A DNA stretch of 42,929 nucleotides, taken from NCBI GenBank assembly GCA_012523705.1, contig JAAYTU010000074.1, positions 1 to 42,929 on the forward strand, written 5' to 3'. Below the pieces are notes generated by a model. The model was given only the letters and a program-made list of their open reading frames with translations. It had not been told where the DNA came from and did not search any database. Made by a program: the position numbers and the translations under genes. Each line of letters opens with the position of its first letter. Position 1 is the stretch's first letter. Of the stretch, positions 1-8,342 are shown one piece after another. Origin of the DNA: Clostridiaceae bacterium. Its GTDB lineage: Bacteria; Bacillota; Clostridia; DSM-8532.

Positions 1-198
1 AGAGGAGCTACCAGTATTGCCCCATACTCGTTAAGGGCAAGAAAAGGTGGTAAAGTTTCAATGCCAATTTTCTGGGATGAGCTTGACACTGTAGCCCCCG
101 ATGGGATTGATATCTTTGACGCTCTGTCAAGAATTGAAGGCGCCGACCCTTGGGAGGATTTTTTCAATAATTCTCAGACACTTAAAGCCTTTACCTAG
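1..198 (+). CDS. LigD-type polymerase domain protein, C-terminal end (partial)
   Basis: Frame 1 is open from the first base to the TAG at 196-198 and gives 65 residues of a protein whose start lies outside the window. The peptide contains APYSLRARKGGKVSMP followed by FWDEL. This is the characteristic C-terminal pattern of the LigD polymerase (archaeo-eukaryotic primase-like) domain used in bacterial non-homologous end joining, usually written APYSxRAxxxxxVSxPxxWdEL. Whether the gene also carries ligase or phosphoesterase domains cannot be seen. The ending soon after this motif fits a stand-alone polymerase domain or a protein with that domain last. The family call is fairly safe on motif grounds; the full architecture is unknown. 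Confidence 0.75.
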   Translation, partial: RGATSIAPYSLRARKGGKVSMPIFWDELDTVAPDGIDIFDALSRIEGADPWEDFFNNSQTLKAFT

Positions 199-302
199 AT
201 TTTATTGTTATTTTTACAAATGCATAGCATAAGGTTTTATGTTATTATATATGTTAATAATTTCATTTATTCAGGCAATAATATTTAGGATGGTTATAAA
301 TT

Positions 303-1172
303 ATGAAGACAGCAGATCTTTTTAAGAAAAAAACAGTATTTTCCTTTGAGGTTTTTCCTCCGAAAAAGACCAGCTCCATTGATACTATTTACAGTACGGT
401 TGAGCAACTGAAGGAGTTAAAACCTGACTTTATCAGCGTAACATACGGAGCGGGAGGCAGTGAAAACAACAAAAAAACCCTTGATATAGCATCAAACATA
501 AAGAATCATTACGGGATAGAGAGCGTAGCCCATCTGACATGTATTTATCTTACTAAGCAGGATGTGCTTAAGATGCTTGGGGAATTTAATGCGGCAGGAA
601 TTAAAAATATTATGGCCCTCAGGGGAGATATTAACCCTGATTATACCCCGAAGGATGATTTTAAATATGCCAGCGATTTAGTCTCCTTTATTAAGGAAAA
701 CGGAGATTTTGGCGTTTTAGGCGGCTGTTATCCTGAAGGTCATTTTGAATCGGCTTCAATCGTAGATGACATTCATAACCTGAAGAAAAAGGTTGATGCA
801 GGGGTAAGCCATCTGGTAACACAACTGTTCTTTGACAATGCTCATTTTTATAGATTCAGGGAAAGGGCGGCCATAGCAGGAATTAATGTTCCTATTGAGG
901 CTGGAATAATGCCTGTTACCAACAAGAAGCAGATAGAGCGCATGGTGACTCTTTGCAAGGTTGAGCTTCCTCATAAATTTTTGACCATGATGAACAGGTA
1001 CGAAAACAGTCCCGAGGCTATGCGGGATGCAGGGATAGCCTATGCTATAGATCAGATTGTGGATCTGATAACCCAAGGAGTTGACGGAATCCATCTTTAC
1101 ACAATGAACAATCCATATATTGCCCACAGAATTCATGAGGCAGTAAGATCATTAATAGAGTATAAAGGCTAG
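303..1172 (+). CDS. metF: 5,10-methylenetetrahydrofolate reductase
   Basis: This 289-residue protein has the MetF TIM-barrel pattern: FSFEVFPPK near residue 15, where the Glu is the conserved catalytic acid, then SVTYGAGGS, the folate and FAD-binding segment ALRGD, and LVTQLFFDN. It reduces 5,10-methylene-THF to 5-methyl-THF for methionine synthesis, or acts in the methyl branch of C1 metabolism. Length matches the bacterial family (about 290). The ATG follows AGGATGG with suitable spacing. It appears to be transcribed alone; the 104 bases upstream are too short for a SAM riboswitch. Clostridial MetF may pair with MetV or an electron carrier, but no such partner is adjacent. Confidence 0.95.
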   Translation: MKTADLFKKKTVFSFEVFPPKKTSSIDTIYSTVEQLKELKPDFISVTYGAGGSENNKKTLDIASNIKNHYGIESVAHLTCIYLTKQDVLKMLGEFNAAGIKNIMALRGDINPDYTPKDDFKYASDLVSFIKENGDFGVLGGCYPEGHFESASIVDDIHNLKKKVDAGVSHLVTQLFFDNAHFYRFRERAAIAGINVPIEAGIMPVTNKKQIERMVTLCKVELPHKFLTMMNRYENSPEAMRDAGIAYAIDQIVDLITQGVDGIHLYTMNNPYIAHRIHEAVRSLIEYKG

Positions 1173-1212
1173 AATAAATTAGCTAGAATATTAATAGGCT
1201 AGAAGTAATTGA

Positions 1213-1258
1213 TAAGAGGCAGGAGGTCAGAGCATATTGTTCTAAATCCAGCCTCTTA
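1213..1258 (+). terminator. possible weak terminator hairpin after metF
   Basis: TAAGAGGC at 1213-1220 is exactly complementary to GCCTCTTA at 1251-1258, giving an 8-bp stem with a loop of 30 bases. The bases that follow (CCTTTATTAG) are only moderately T-rich, so this is at best a weak intrinsic terminator for metF. Confidence 0.3.
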
Positions 1259-1284
1259 CCTTTATTAGAAAAAGCGTCTCCTGG

Positions 1285-1430
1285 CTTACCATTTTATTAG
1301 GGCTCAGAACCGCCTCCCGACTTGCTGTTTTAGGGCTCATAATAATCTCTCTTGCTGTTTTATTATGACTCCGAACCATCCTAGTTTTTGTTGTCTAAGG
1401 ACACAGAACCTCCCCTATCTTGCGCCCCTG
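1285..1430. repeat. degenerate tandem repeat, relics of GGGGACGG hairpin elements
   Basis: Four imperfect units of about 30-36 bases start near 1285, 1321, 1351 and 1385. They share CTTGCTGTTTTA-like beginnings (1321 and 1351) and endings of the form CAGAACCGYCTCC (1304-1317), CCGAACCATCC (1371-1381) and CACAGAACCTCCCC (1402-1415). Read on the minus strand the last is GGGGAGGTTCTGTG, one base short of the GGGGACGGTTCT core of the intact hairpin at 14946-14989. No open frame or SD site is visible in this stretch. It accounts for most of the non-coding interval between metF and pflB. Confidence 0.55.
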
Positions 1431-1438
1431 CTTTACTC

Positions 1439-1467
1439 TTGATTAAGTATAAAAAATAGGGTATAAT
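1439..1467 (+). promoter_or_regulatory. pflB promoter
   Basis: TTGATT at 1439-1444 and a perfect TATAAT at 1462-1467 are separated by 17 bases, a textbook sigma-A promoter. The predicted transcript start near 1474 leaves an untranslated leader of about 105 bases before pflB. Confidence 0.8.
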
Positions 1468-1474
1468 AAAAATA

Positions 1475-1499
1475 AATAATGTATACAGTATACATTATT
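1475..1499. promoter_or_regulatory. perfect palindromic operator at the pflB transcription start
   Basis: AATAATGTATAC (1475-1486) and GTATACATTATT (1488-1499) are exact reverse complements around one central A. The site begins about where the predicted transcript starts, so a bound dimer would block RNA polymerase. The GTATAC half-site core resembles operators of some GntR-family repressors, but the regulator is not identifiable here. It is unlike a Rex site. The leader also has a 7-bp hairpin, AATCCAG (1519-1525) with CTGGATT (1543-1549), before the ribosome site. Confidence 0.7.
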
Positions 1500-1579
1500 G
1501 GCTTAAATAAAAAAACTTAATCCAGTGATACGTTTAAACTTTCTGGATTTGTATATTATTAATGAATGGAGGCTTAATT

Positions 1580-3799
1580 ATGCAAAAGATTTTTAATAAA
1601 GGAAAATGGAATTCAACCATAGATGTAAGAGATTTCATTCAGAAAAACTATACTCCATATGATGGAGATGATAGCTTTTTAGCCGCACCTACCAATAAAA
1701 CATTGGGGCTATGGGACAATGTTAAGAAACTAATGAAAAAGGAACGTGATAACGGTGGTGTGCTGGATATAGATAGTCATACAATATCTACTATTACATC
1801 ACATAAGCCGGGATATATTGACAGGGAAAATGAAGAAATAGTAGGACTTCAAACAGATACACCACTGAAAAGAGCCATTATGCCCTTCGGTGGTATCAGA
1901 ATGGTCAGGACCTCTTTGAAAGCATATAACAAAGAGATGGATCCCAATGTGGAGAATGTATTTAAATACAAAAAAACTCATAACGATGGTGTTTTTGATG
2001 CTTATACCGATGAAATGAGAAGAGCCAGACATACGGGCATAATCACTGGATTACCTGATGCATACGGAAGAGGAAGAATAATTGGTGACTATAGAAGGGT
2101 TCCTCTCTATGGTATGGATTATCTCATCAATCTAAAAAAGGAAGCGTTGAAAAACTATGTTTTAGACATTATGAACTCTCCTGTAATCAGGCAGCGCGAA
2201 GAATTAAGCGAGCAGATCAGGGCCCTTGAGGAGCTCAAGGAAATGGCTCAAAGCTACGGGATCGATATTAGCAAGCCTGCAACCGATACAAAGGAAGCTA
2301 TTCAATGGTTGTATTTTGCATATCTGGCAGCTGTGAAGGAACAGAACGGCGCAGCAATGAGCCTTGGAAGGGTTTCAACATTTCTTGATGTTTACGCTGA
2401 AAAGGATTTGGCTGAAGGAAAATATACAGAGAGCGAAATTCAGGAATTTGTCGATCATTTTGTAATGAAGCTCAGGATGGTCAGATTCTTAAGAACACCT
2501 GCATATGACGAACTATTCTCAGGAGATCCCACTTGGGTCACGGAAGCCCTTGGCGGTATTGGTGTTGACGGCAGGCATATGGTCACAAAGATGACATACA
2601 GGTTCCTGCATACCCTTACAAATTTAGGTCCTGCACCGGAACCGAATATGACGGTACTATGGTCAACCAGTCTCCCTGAAAATTTCAAGAAATACTGTGC
2701 CAGGCTTTCAGTGGAAACCTCATCCATTCAATACGAGAATGATGATATGATGAGAGAAAAGTTTGGTGACGATTATGGCATAGCATGCTGTGTATCTGCA
2801 ATGAGGATAGGCAAGCAGATGCAGTTCTTCGGAGCGAGAGCAAATCTCGGAAAGGCTCTGTTATATGCCATAAACGGTGGTAAGGATGAAATAAGTGGAG
2901 AACAGGTCAGTCCGGCATTTGCACCTATAACTTCAGAATATCTTGATTATGATGAGGTTATGGAGCGCTTCAACACCATCTTGGACTGGTTATCAAAGCT
3001 ATATATAAACACATTGAATGTTATTCATTATATGCATGATAAATACTGCTACGAGAGAATAGAAATGGCTCTCCATGACGAAGAAGTTTTCAGAACCTCA
3101 GCATGCGGTATAGCCGGACTTTCAGTAGTGGCCGACTCTTTATCTGCTATTAAATTTGCTAAGGTCAAGCCTGTAAGAAATGAGAATGGCCTTGTTGTAG
3201 ACTACGAGATCGAGGGTGGATTCCCGATGTTCGGCAACAATGATGACAGGGTTGATGCCATTGCTGTTGATGTGGTAAAGAAATTTATGGGTAAGTTAAG
3301 CAGGCATAAGACATACAGGACCAGTAAGCCTACTTTATCAATATTGACAATTACATCGAATGTAGTTTATGGAAAGAAAACCGGAAGCACTCCGGATGGA
3401 AGAAAACTTGGTGAGCCCTTTGCGCCTGGTGCAAATCCTATGCATAAAAGGGATACTAAGGGTTGCATCGCTTCCATGGCATCTGTTGCAAAGCTGCCCT
3501 ATGATTACAGTGAGGATGGAATATCCTATACATTCTCCATTGTTCCTGGGGCATTAGGAAAAACAGAGAGCGAAAAATATGATAATCTTGTTAATCTTCT
3601 GGATGGTTATTTTACAGAAGGTGGGCACCATATAAATGTCAATGTATTAGACAAGGATATTCTGCTTGATGCAATGGATCATCCTGAAAAGTATCCGCAG
3701 CTTACCATAAGAGTTTCAGGATATGCCGTTAATTTTGTAAAGCTAACAAGAGAGCAGCAGCTTGATGTAATTAGCAGAACATTCCACGAGAGGTTTTAA
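1580..3799 (+). CDS. pflB: formate C-acetyltransferase (pyruvate formate-lyase)
   Basis: The enzyme converts pyruvate and CoA to acetyl-CoA and formate by a glycyl-radical mechanism in the cytoplasm of anaerobes. With the start at 1580 it has 739 residues, close to E. coli PflB (760). The catalytic Cys pair is at residues 403-404 in IACCVSAMR, and the radical Gly is G714 in RVSGYAVNF. The frame could open at an ATG at 1562, but GGAGG at 1568-1572 lies inside that extension and is spaced 7 bases from the ATG at 1580, so 1580 is preferred. pflA follows 91 bases downstream. The DNA upstream carries a strong promoter and a palindromic operator. It is true PFL rather than a glycerol dehydratase-type relative, judging by the Cys pair and the adjacent pyruvate formate-lyase activase. 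Confidence 0.97.
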   Translation: MQKIFNKGKWNSTIDVRDFIQKNYTPYDGDDSFLAAPTNKTLGLWDNVKKLMKKERDNGGVLDIDSHTISTITSHKPGYIDRENEEIVGLQTDTPLKRAIMPFGGIRMVRTSLKAYNKEMDPNVENVFKYKKTHNDGVFDAYTDEMRRARHTGIITGLPDAYGRGRIIGDYRRVPLYGMDYLINLKKEALKNYVLDIMNSPVIRQREELSEQIRALEELKEMAQSYGIDISKPATDTKEAIQWLYFAYLAAVKEQNGAAMSLGRVSTFLDVYAEKDLAEGKYTESEIQEFVDHFVMKLRMVRFLRTPAYDELFSGDPTWVTEALGGIGVDGRHMVTKMTYRFLHTLTNLGPAPEPNMTVLWSTSLPENFKKYCARLSVETSSIQYENDDMMREKFGDDYGIACCVSAMRIGKQMQFFGARANLGKALLYAINGGKDEISGEQVSPAFAPITSEYLDYDEVMERFNTILDWLSKLYINTLNVIHYMHDKYCYERIEMALHDEEVFRTSACGIAGLSVVADSLSAIKFAKVKPVRNENGLVVDYEIEGGFPMFGNNDDRVDAIAVDVVKKFMGKLSRHKTYRTSKPTLSILTITSNVVYGKKTGSTPDGRKLGEPFAPGANPMHKRDTKGCIASMASVAKLPYDYSEDGISYTFSIVPGALGKTESEKYDNLVNLLDGYFTEGGHHINVNVLDKDILLDAMDHPEKYPQLTIRVSGYAVNFVKLTREQQLDVISRTFHERF

Positions 3800-3890
3800 T
3801 TAAAGAAATTTTGTATTATAGTAGATAAGAAATGAACAAAGATATAACTGAATTTAGTTGTTTTATTATAAGTGAAGGGAGTGTGGCAAT

Positions 3891-4610
3891 ATGGAAGGAT
3901 ATATACATTCGGTTGAGACCTATGGAACCCTTGATGGACCGGGTATACGTTATGTTGTGTTTATGCAGGGCTGTGCCTTAAGATGCAAATATTGCCATAA
4001 TCCTGATACATGGCAGCTTCAGGCTGGAAATAAAACTACAGTTCAAGAGCTGATGGAGGATATCCTGAAGTACAAAAACTTCATAAAGAGTGGAGGAGTT
4101 ACACTGTCAGGGGGTGAGCCTCTTTTGCAGCCGGATTATGCTGCTGAGGTTTTAAAAGAATGCAGGAAACATGGTATTCATACTGCAATAGATACATCAG
4201 GAGAATTGCCCTTGATTACATGCCGGCATGCCATCGATGAAGCTGACCTTGTTTTATTGGATATTAAGTCCATTGATTCAGCCAAGGCTCTTTGCTTTAC
4301 GGGAAAAGGTAATGAGAATGTCTTAAGGCTTCTGGATTATCTGGAGGAAAGCAAAAAGGAAGTATGGATACGCCATGTAATAGTTCCAGGTCTTACTGAT
4401 GATTATGAAGATATTGAAAAACTGGCAGAGCATCTTTCCCATTATACCGTTATCAGTCGTGTTGATATTCTTCCCTTTCACAAGCTTGGTGAATATAAGT
4501 GGGAGGAGCTTGGCTTGATGTATGAGCTGGGCTCAACTCAGCCCCCTGAAAAAGAATCCATAGCCAAAATAAAGACCATCTTTAGAAAGTACAAGCTGAA
4601 TGTTGTATAA
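3891..4610 (+). CDS. pflA: pyruvate formate-lyase activating enzyme (radical SAM)
   Basis: The 239-residue protein has the radical SAM cluster motif CALRCKYC (C28, C32, C35), followed by the SAM-binding glycine-rich segment GGVTLSGGEPLLQ. It uses S-adenosylmethionine and a [4Fe-4S] cluster to abstract hydrogen from the active-site glycine of PflB. The length matches the canonical PflA (about 245) and there is no extra ferredoxin insert, unlike activases of other glycyl-radical enzymes. A GGGAG ribosome site precedes the ATG. It sits directly downstream of pflB and is presumably co-transcribed with it. Confidence 0.96.
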   Translation: MEGYIHSVETYGTLDGPGIRYVVFMQGCALRCKYCHNPDTWQLQAGNKTTVQELMEDILKYKNFIKSGGVTLSGGEPLLQPDYAAEVLKECRKHGIHTAIDTSGELPLITCRHAIDEADLVLLDIKSIDSAKALCFTGKGNENVLRLLDYLEESKKEVWIRHVIVPGLTDDYEDIEKLAEHLSHYTVISRVDILPFHKLGEYKWEELGLMYELGSTQPPEKESIAKIKTIFRKYKLNVV

Positions 4611-4618
4611 TAGTACTT

Positions 4619-7285
4619 ATGAATAAAGTAGTTATTGGAATACTAGCCCATGTAGATGCCGGAAAAACAACATTATCAGAGGGCTTGCTTTATGTAAGCG
4701 GCAATATACGCAAGCTTGGAAGAGTGGATAACAAGGATGCCTATCTGGATAATTATGATCTTGAAAGGGCAAGAGGGATTACCATCTTTTCAAAGCAGGC
4801 TATACTAAAGGATAACGAAATTCAAATAACTCTTCTTGATACTCCGGGACATGTAGACTTTTCAAGCGAAATGGAAAGAACCCTGCAGGTCCTGGATTAT
4901 GCTATCTTAATAATTAATGGAGCAGACGGTGTACAGGGGCATACAAAGACTCTGTGGCGTCTGCTTTCTATTTATAATATCCCGGTTTTTATCTTTGTTA
5001 ACAAGATGGATATGTTAACTGCCAATAAAGGAAAGCTTATCAGGGACATAAAAAAACAACTTAGCGACAGATGTATTGATTTCAGCCAGGGTATCAATGA
5101 AGAGGTTAATGACCAGCTTGCAATGACTGATGAAGCTTTGATGGAGACCTTTCTAGAAAAGGGAGGAATCACATCCGGCCAAATTAAAGATGCAGTTAAA
5201 TCCTCTAAGGTTTTCCCCTGCTATTTCGGGTCAGCACTGAAGCTAGAAGGGATAAGCGAGCTTTTGGAAGGTATTAAGAAATATACTATACATCCTGCTT
5301 ATCCCGATGAATTCGGCGCGAGGATATTTAAAATTGGAAGGGACGAACAGGGCAACCGTCTTACTTATATGAAGGTTACAGGCGGCAACCTAAAAGCCAG
5401 GGCGCTTTTGACAAATGGAGTCTGGGAGGAAAAGGTTAATCAGATTCGAATTTATTCAGGTGAGAAGTATGAAGCCGTGAATGAATGTGAAGCGGGTGAA
5501 ATCTGTGCCGTAACAGGTCTTAACCAAACAAGACCTGGAGAGGGGCTGGGATTTGAAAAAGCATCTCCTCTTCCTTTAATTGAGCCCGTTATGACATATC
5601 AGATTTTATTGCCTGATGGTATGGATCCCCGTGCTATGCTGCCTAAGCTTCGGGAACTGGAGGAGGAAAATCCTGAACTAAGTATTGTTTGGAGTGAGGT
5701 TCTAAGAGAAATACAAGTAAAGGTGATGGGGCAGGTTCAGATAGAAATTTTGCAAAGCCTTATCCAATCACGCTTTGGTGTTGAAGTAGCCTTTGGGCCG
5801 GGCAAAATTGTATATAAAGAAACAATTGCAAATACTGTTGAGGGTGTTGGGCATTTTGAACCCCTAAGACATTATGCTGAGGTTCATTTATTGTTAGAGC
5901 CTGCTGAGCGGGGGAGCGGCATAAGCTTTTATGATAATTGCAGTGAGGATACTCTGGGGAAAAGCTGGAAGAACCTTATAATGTCGCATCTTAAAGAGAA
6001 GGAGCATAAGGGCGTACTCACTGGTTCATCAATTACAGATATTAATATTACATTGGTATCAGGAAAAGCACATAATAAGCATACTGAAGGGGGCGACTTC
6101 AGAGAGGCTACCTACAGAGCTGTACGCCAGGGGCTCAAGGAGGCTGAGTCTGTACTGCTTGAGCCTTGTTATTCCTTTCATTTGGAGCTGCCAGAAAAAA
6201 TGCTTGGACGGGCTATGAATGATATAGAAAATATGCGCGGGACAAGCCAGATTCTGAGTACTGATGGAGAAACTGCAATTCTTACAGGAAGTGCCCCTGT
6301 TGTCTATTTAAGAGATTATCAGAATGATGTGAATGCGTATACCAGAGGTCAGGGGAAGCTCTTCTTAAGCATGAAGGGTTATGAGCCCTGTCATAATGCT
6401 GATGAGGTAATAGAACAATCTGGATATGATTCTGAGCGGGATGTTGAGAACCCCACGGGATCAGTTTTTTGCTCAGGTGGAACAGGTTTTATTGTTCCAT
6501 GGTATGAAGTAAAGAACCATATGCATTTAGAAAGCTATCTGAAGCAGAAGGACAATTATTCAGACGAAATAGCTTTAGTGAAAGCACAGACTACAAATGA
6601 AAGATGGCTTGAACCAGAAGAGGTAGATCGGATTTTAAACAAGACCTTTTTTGCTAATCAGGGGAAAAAGTCTGTTTGGAAAAAAAGAAAATCGGCAAAG
6701 GACAGCTTCTACAGATCCCAAAGTTTAAGAGGGGATACTTCCGATGATCTCGCGGCCACTGTCACAGCAGTTGAAAAAAAGGATGAGTATTTGCTTGTGG
6801 ATGGCTACAATGTAATATTTGCATGGCCCGAGTTAAAAGAACTTGCGGAAGAAAGTATGGACGCTTCGAGAAACAGCTTACTTGATTCATTAAGCAAATA
6901 TCAGAGCCTGCAAAAGTGCAATATAATTGTAGTCTTTGATGCATATCGTGTTCAGAGACACAGAGAGGAAATAATCAAATACCATAATATAAATGTGGTA
7001 TATACCAAAGAGGCTCAGACTGCTGATCTATATATTGAGAAGTTTGCTTATGACAATAAGAAAAGGTACGACATAACTGTTGCCACCTCAGATGCCCTTG
7101 AGCAGATTATTATAAGGGGTACGGGAAGTGCAGTAATTTCAGCCCGGGAATTAAAGCTTGAAATAGAAAGAGTCAATGAAAGCATAAATCAGACACTTCA
7201 GGAAAAGCAGACAAAATCCCGCAACTTTTTAGGTGAATCCATCTCAGCTAATACAAAGAAGCAGATTGAAGATTTTTACTCTTAG
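4619..7285 (+). CDS. TetM/EF-G-like ribosomal GTPase fused to a YacP/Rae1-type NYN nuclease domain
   Basis: This 888-residue protein has two parts. Residues 1 to about 650 form a translational GTPase of the TetM/TetO type: G1 AHVDAGKTT (10-18), the G2 threonine in RGITIF (T55), G3 DTPGH (74-78), G4 NKMD (128-131), then EF-G-like domains. Residues 724 to about 870 match YacP/Rae1, the ribosome-dependent mRNA endonuclease of Bacillus: LLVDGYNVI, then VVFDAY, TADLYIE and ATSDALEQ supply the acidic residues typical of PIN/NYN nucleases. A low-complexity linker joins them. In the domain IV loop where TetM has the drug-displacing SPVSTPADF, this protein has HNKHTEGGDF (485-494), so a tetracycline-resistance role is doubtful. 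The ATG lies 8 bases after pflA stops and lacks a clear SD; the alignment of MNKVVIGILAHVDAGK with TetM supports this start. The function is inferred: a ribosome-binding factor that may cleave mRNA. Confidence 0.88.
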   Translation: MNKVVIGILAHVDAGKTTLSEGLLYVSGNIRKLGRVDNKDAYLDNYDLERARGITIFSKQAILKDNEIQITLLDTPGHVDFSSEMERTLQVLDYAILIINGADGVQGHTKTLWRLLSIYNIPVFIFVNKMDMLTANKGKLIRDIKKQLSDRCIDFSQGINEEVNDQLAMTDEALMETFLEKGGITSGQIKDAVKSSKVFPCYFGSALKLEGISELLEGIKKYTIHPAYPDEFGARIFKIGRDEQGNRLTYMKVTGGNLKARALLTNGVWEEKVNQIRIYSGEKYEAVNECEAGEICAVTGLNQTRPGEGLGFEKASPLPLIEPVMTYQILLPDGMDPRAMLPKLRELEEENPELSIVWSEVLREIQVKVMGQVQIEILQSLIQSRFGVEVAFGPGKIVYKETIANTVEGVGHFEPLRHYAEVHLLLEPAERGSGISFYDNCSEDTLGKSWKNLIMSHLKEKEHKGVLTGSSITDINITLVSGKAHNKHTEGGDFREATYRAVRQGLKEAESVLLEPCYSFHLELPEKMLGRAMNDIENMRGTSQILSTDGETAILTGSAPVVYLRDYQNDVNAYTRGQGKLFLSMKGYEPCHNADEVIEQSGYDSERDVENPTGSVFCSGGTGFIVPWYEVKNHMHLESYLKQKDNYSDEIALVKAQTTNERWLEPEEVDRILNKTFFANQGKKSVWKKRKSAKDSFYRSQSLRGDTSDDLAATVTAVEKKDEYLLVDGYNVIFAWPELKELAEESMDASRNSLLDSLSKYQSLQKCNIIVVFDAYRVQRHREEIIKYHNINVVYTKEAQTADLYIEKFAYDNKKRYDITVATSDALEQIIIRGTGSAVISARELKLEIERVNESINQTLQEKQTKSRNFLGESISANTKKQIEDFYS

Positions 7286-7422
7286 GATGCATTCCTTCTA
7301 ACAGGATATATTTTCAATTTTTTTACATACCTGATTTGATTATTGTGATACTATCTGTTATTATTAATAATTGAACTAAATTGTTTTATAATACATTAAT
7401 ATAGATATTGGAGGAGAAGAAT

Positions 7423-8061
7423 ATGAGTAAAAAAGTAACGATAGCTATAGAAAAAAGGGAAAACCCTAATAGCAGATCAAGTAAGCAGCTAAGGAAACAA
7501 GGATTTCTCCCTGCTTCAATCAGTTCAAAAGGAAAGGATTCAATTTCGGTTGCAGTAAAGCGTGATGAAATTGTGAAGAGCCTTTCAAAATACGGCAGGA
7601 ACTATTTATTTAATCTTGACCTGGAGGGAAAAGAAAATATTACTGCCATGGTCAAGAATATGTATTATTCACCTATAAATCGCGACCTCATTACCATTGA
7701 CTTCCAACAGATTTCTTTAGATGAAGAGATAAAAATTAATTTAGATGTTAGATTAGTGGGAAGAGAGGCAGTGGAATTTAAAAAGATGTTAGTAATGCTT
7801 CAAATGGACCAGATTCCTGTAAGTGGTTTACCACAAAATATTCCTGACTATTTAGAAATAGATGTTACAGATCTGGATGCCGATGATAGAATCACCATTG
7901 CAGATGTAAAATTCCCTGAGGGTATAACCCCTGAGGAAGAGGCCGATAAGATTGTATTGACAATTTCAAGGCCTAAGGGCGGGGCTGGACAAGCAGAAGG
8001 CGCTGAAGCAGAGTCAGACTCAGAATCAGAAGAAGGCGAAGCAGAGGCTTCTGCTGAATAA
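7423..8061 (+). CDS. rplY: 50S ribosomal protein L25/general stress protein Ctc
   Basis: The product is 212 residues with the L25 N-terminal beta-barrel that binds 5S rRNA, then the CTC-type C-terminal domain found in the long bacterial form. It ends in a strongly acidic Glu/Ser/Ala-rich tail (about the last 30 residues), common in long-form L25. A TTG at 7408 extends the frame, but GGAGG (7410-7414) overlaps that codon and is spaced 8 bases from the ATG at 7423, which I take as the start. It stands alone between the GTPase gene and a strong terminator. Confidence 0.93.
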   Translation: MSKKVTIAIEKRENPNSRSSKQLRKQGFLPASISSKGKDSISVAVKRDEIVKSLSKYGRNYLFNLDLEGKENITAMVKNMYYSPINRDLITIDFQQISLDEEIKINLDVRLVGREAVEFKKMLVMLQMDQIPVSGLPQNIPDYLEIDVTDLDADDRITIADVKFPEGITPEEEADKIVLTISRPKGGAGQAEGAEAESDSESEEGEAEASAE

Positions 8062-8137
8062 CTTTGAATACAGCTTACTCTTTTTTAAATAGTGAAGCAA
8101 TTATAACCGGTTTTGATAACGGTAAGATAGTGTAAAC

Positions 8138-8176
8138 AACAGGTTCCTTAAGATAAAAAAGGAACCTGTTTTCTTT
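8138..8176 (+). terminator. intrinsic terminator after the L25 gene
   Basis: AACAGGTTCCTT (8138-8149) pairs perfectly with AAGGAACCTGTT (8159-8170), a 12-bp stem with a loop of 9 bases, followed by TTCTTTT. It separates L25 from the hydrogenase promoter. Confidence 0.9.
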
Positions 8177-8232
8177 TGATTAGATAGTGTATACAAAAAA
8201 CAAAGAAATCCCCATGAAATGCTTAAATTATA

Positions 8233-8261
8233 TTGAAAACAAGCATTTGTTGTGGTACAAT
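8233..8261 (+). promoter_or_regulatory. hydrogenase operon promoter
   Basis: TTGAAA at 8233-8238 and TACAAT at 8256-8261 are spaced 17 bases apart. The expected transcript start is near 8268, just upstream of the Rex-type palindrome and about 75 bases before hndA. Confidence 0.75.
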
Positions 8262-8272
8262 TATCACGAAAA

Positions 8273-8290
8273 TTGTTAAGCTATTAACAA
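8273..8290. promoter_or_regulatory. Rex (NADH/NAD+ sensor) operator
   Basis: TTGTTAA and TTAACAA flank a 4-base centre (GCTA), exactly matching the clostridial Rex consensus TTGTTAANNNNTTAACAA. It lies a few bases downstream of the predicted transcript start, a position where Rex would block initiation or early elongation. Rex releases DNA when NADH/NAD+ is high, so the NADH-consuming hydrogenase would be induced when reductant accumulates. The match is direct observation; regulation by Rex is inferred from the family. Confidence 0.85.
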
Positions 8291-8342
8291 TCAAACCATT
8301 ATTTATTTTTCAGATTATAAAATAATATAGGAGGTTGTCAAT

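Noticed and set aside
199-302. SAM riboswitch or T-box upstream of metF, and likewise upstream of metA (29629-29689)
   Set aside because: Both gaps are about 60-100 bases, too short for either, and neither shows their conserved core.
4606-4621. Leaderless transcript of the GTPase gene from the TATAAT at 4606-4611
   Set aside because: No usable -35 lies 16-18 bases upstream, and the gene is more simply read through from pflA. The lack of a clear ribosome site remains a minor oddity.
4619-6500. Tetracycline-resistance gene of the tet(M) class
   Set aside because: The drug-displacing loop of domain IV is not conserved (HNKHTEGGDF instead of SPVSTPADF), and the protein has a C-terminal nuclease domain. 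TetM-like describes the fold only.
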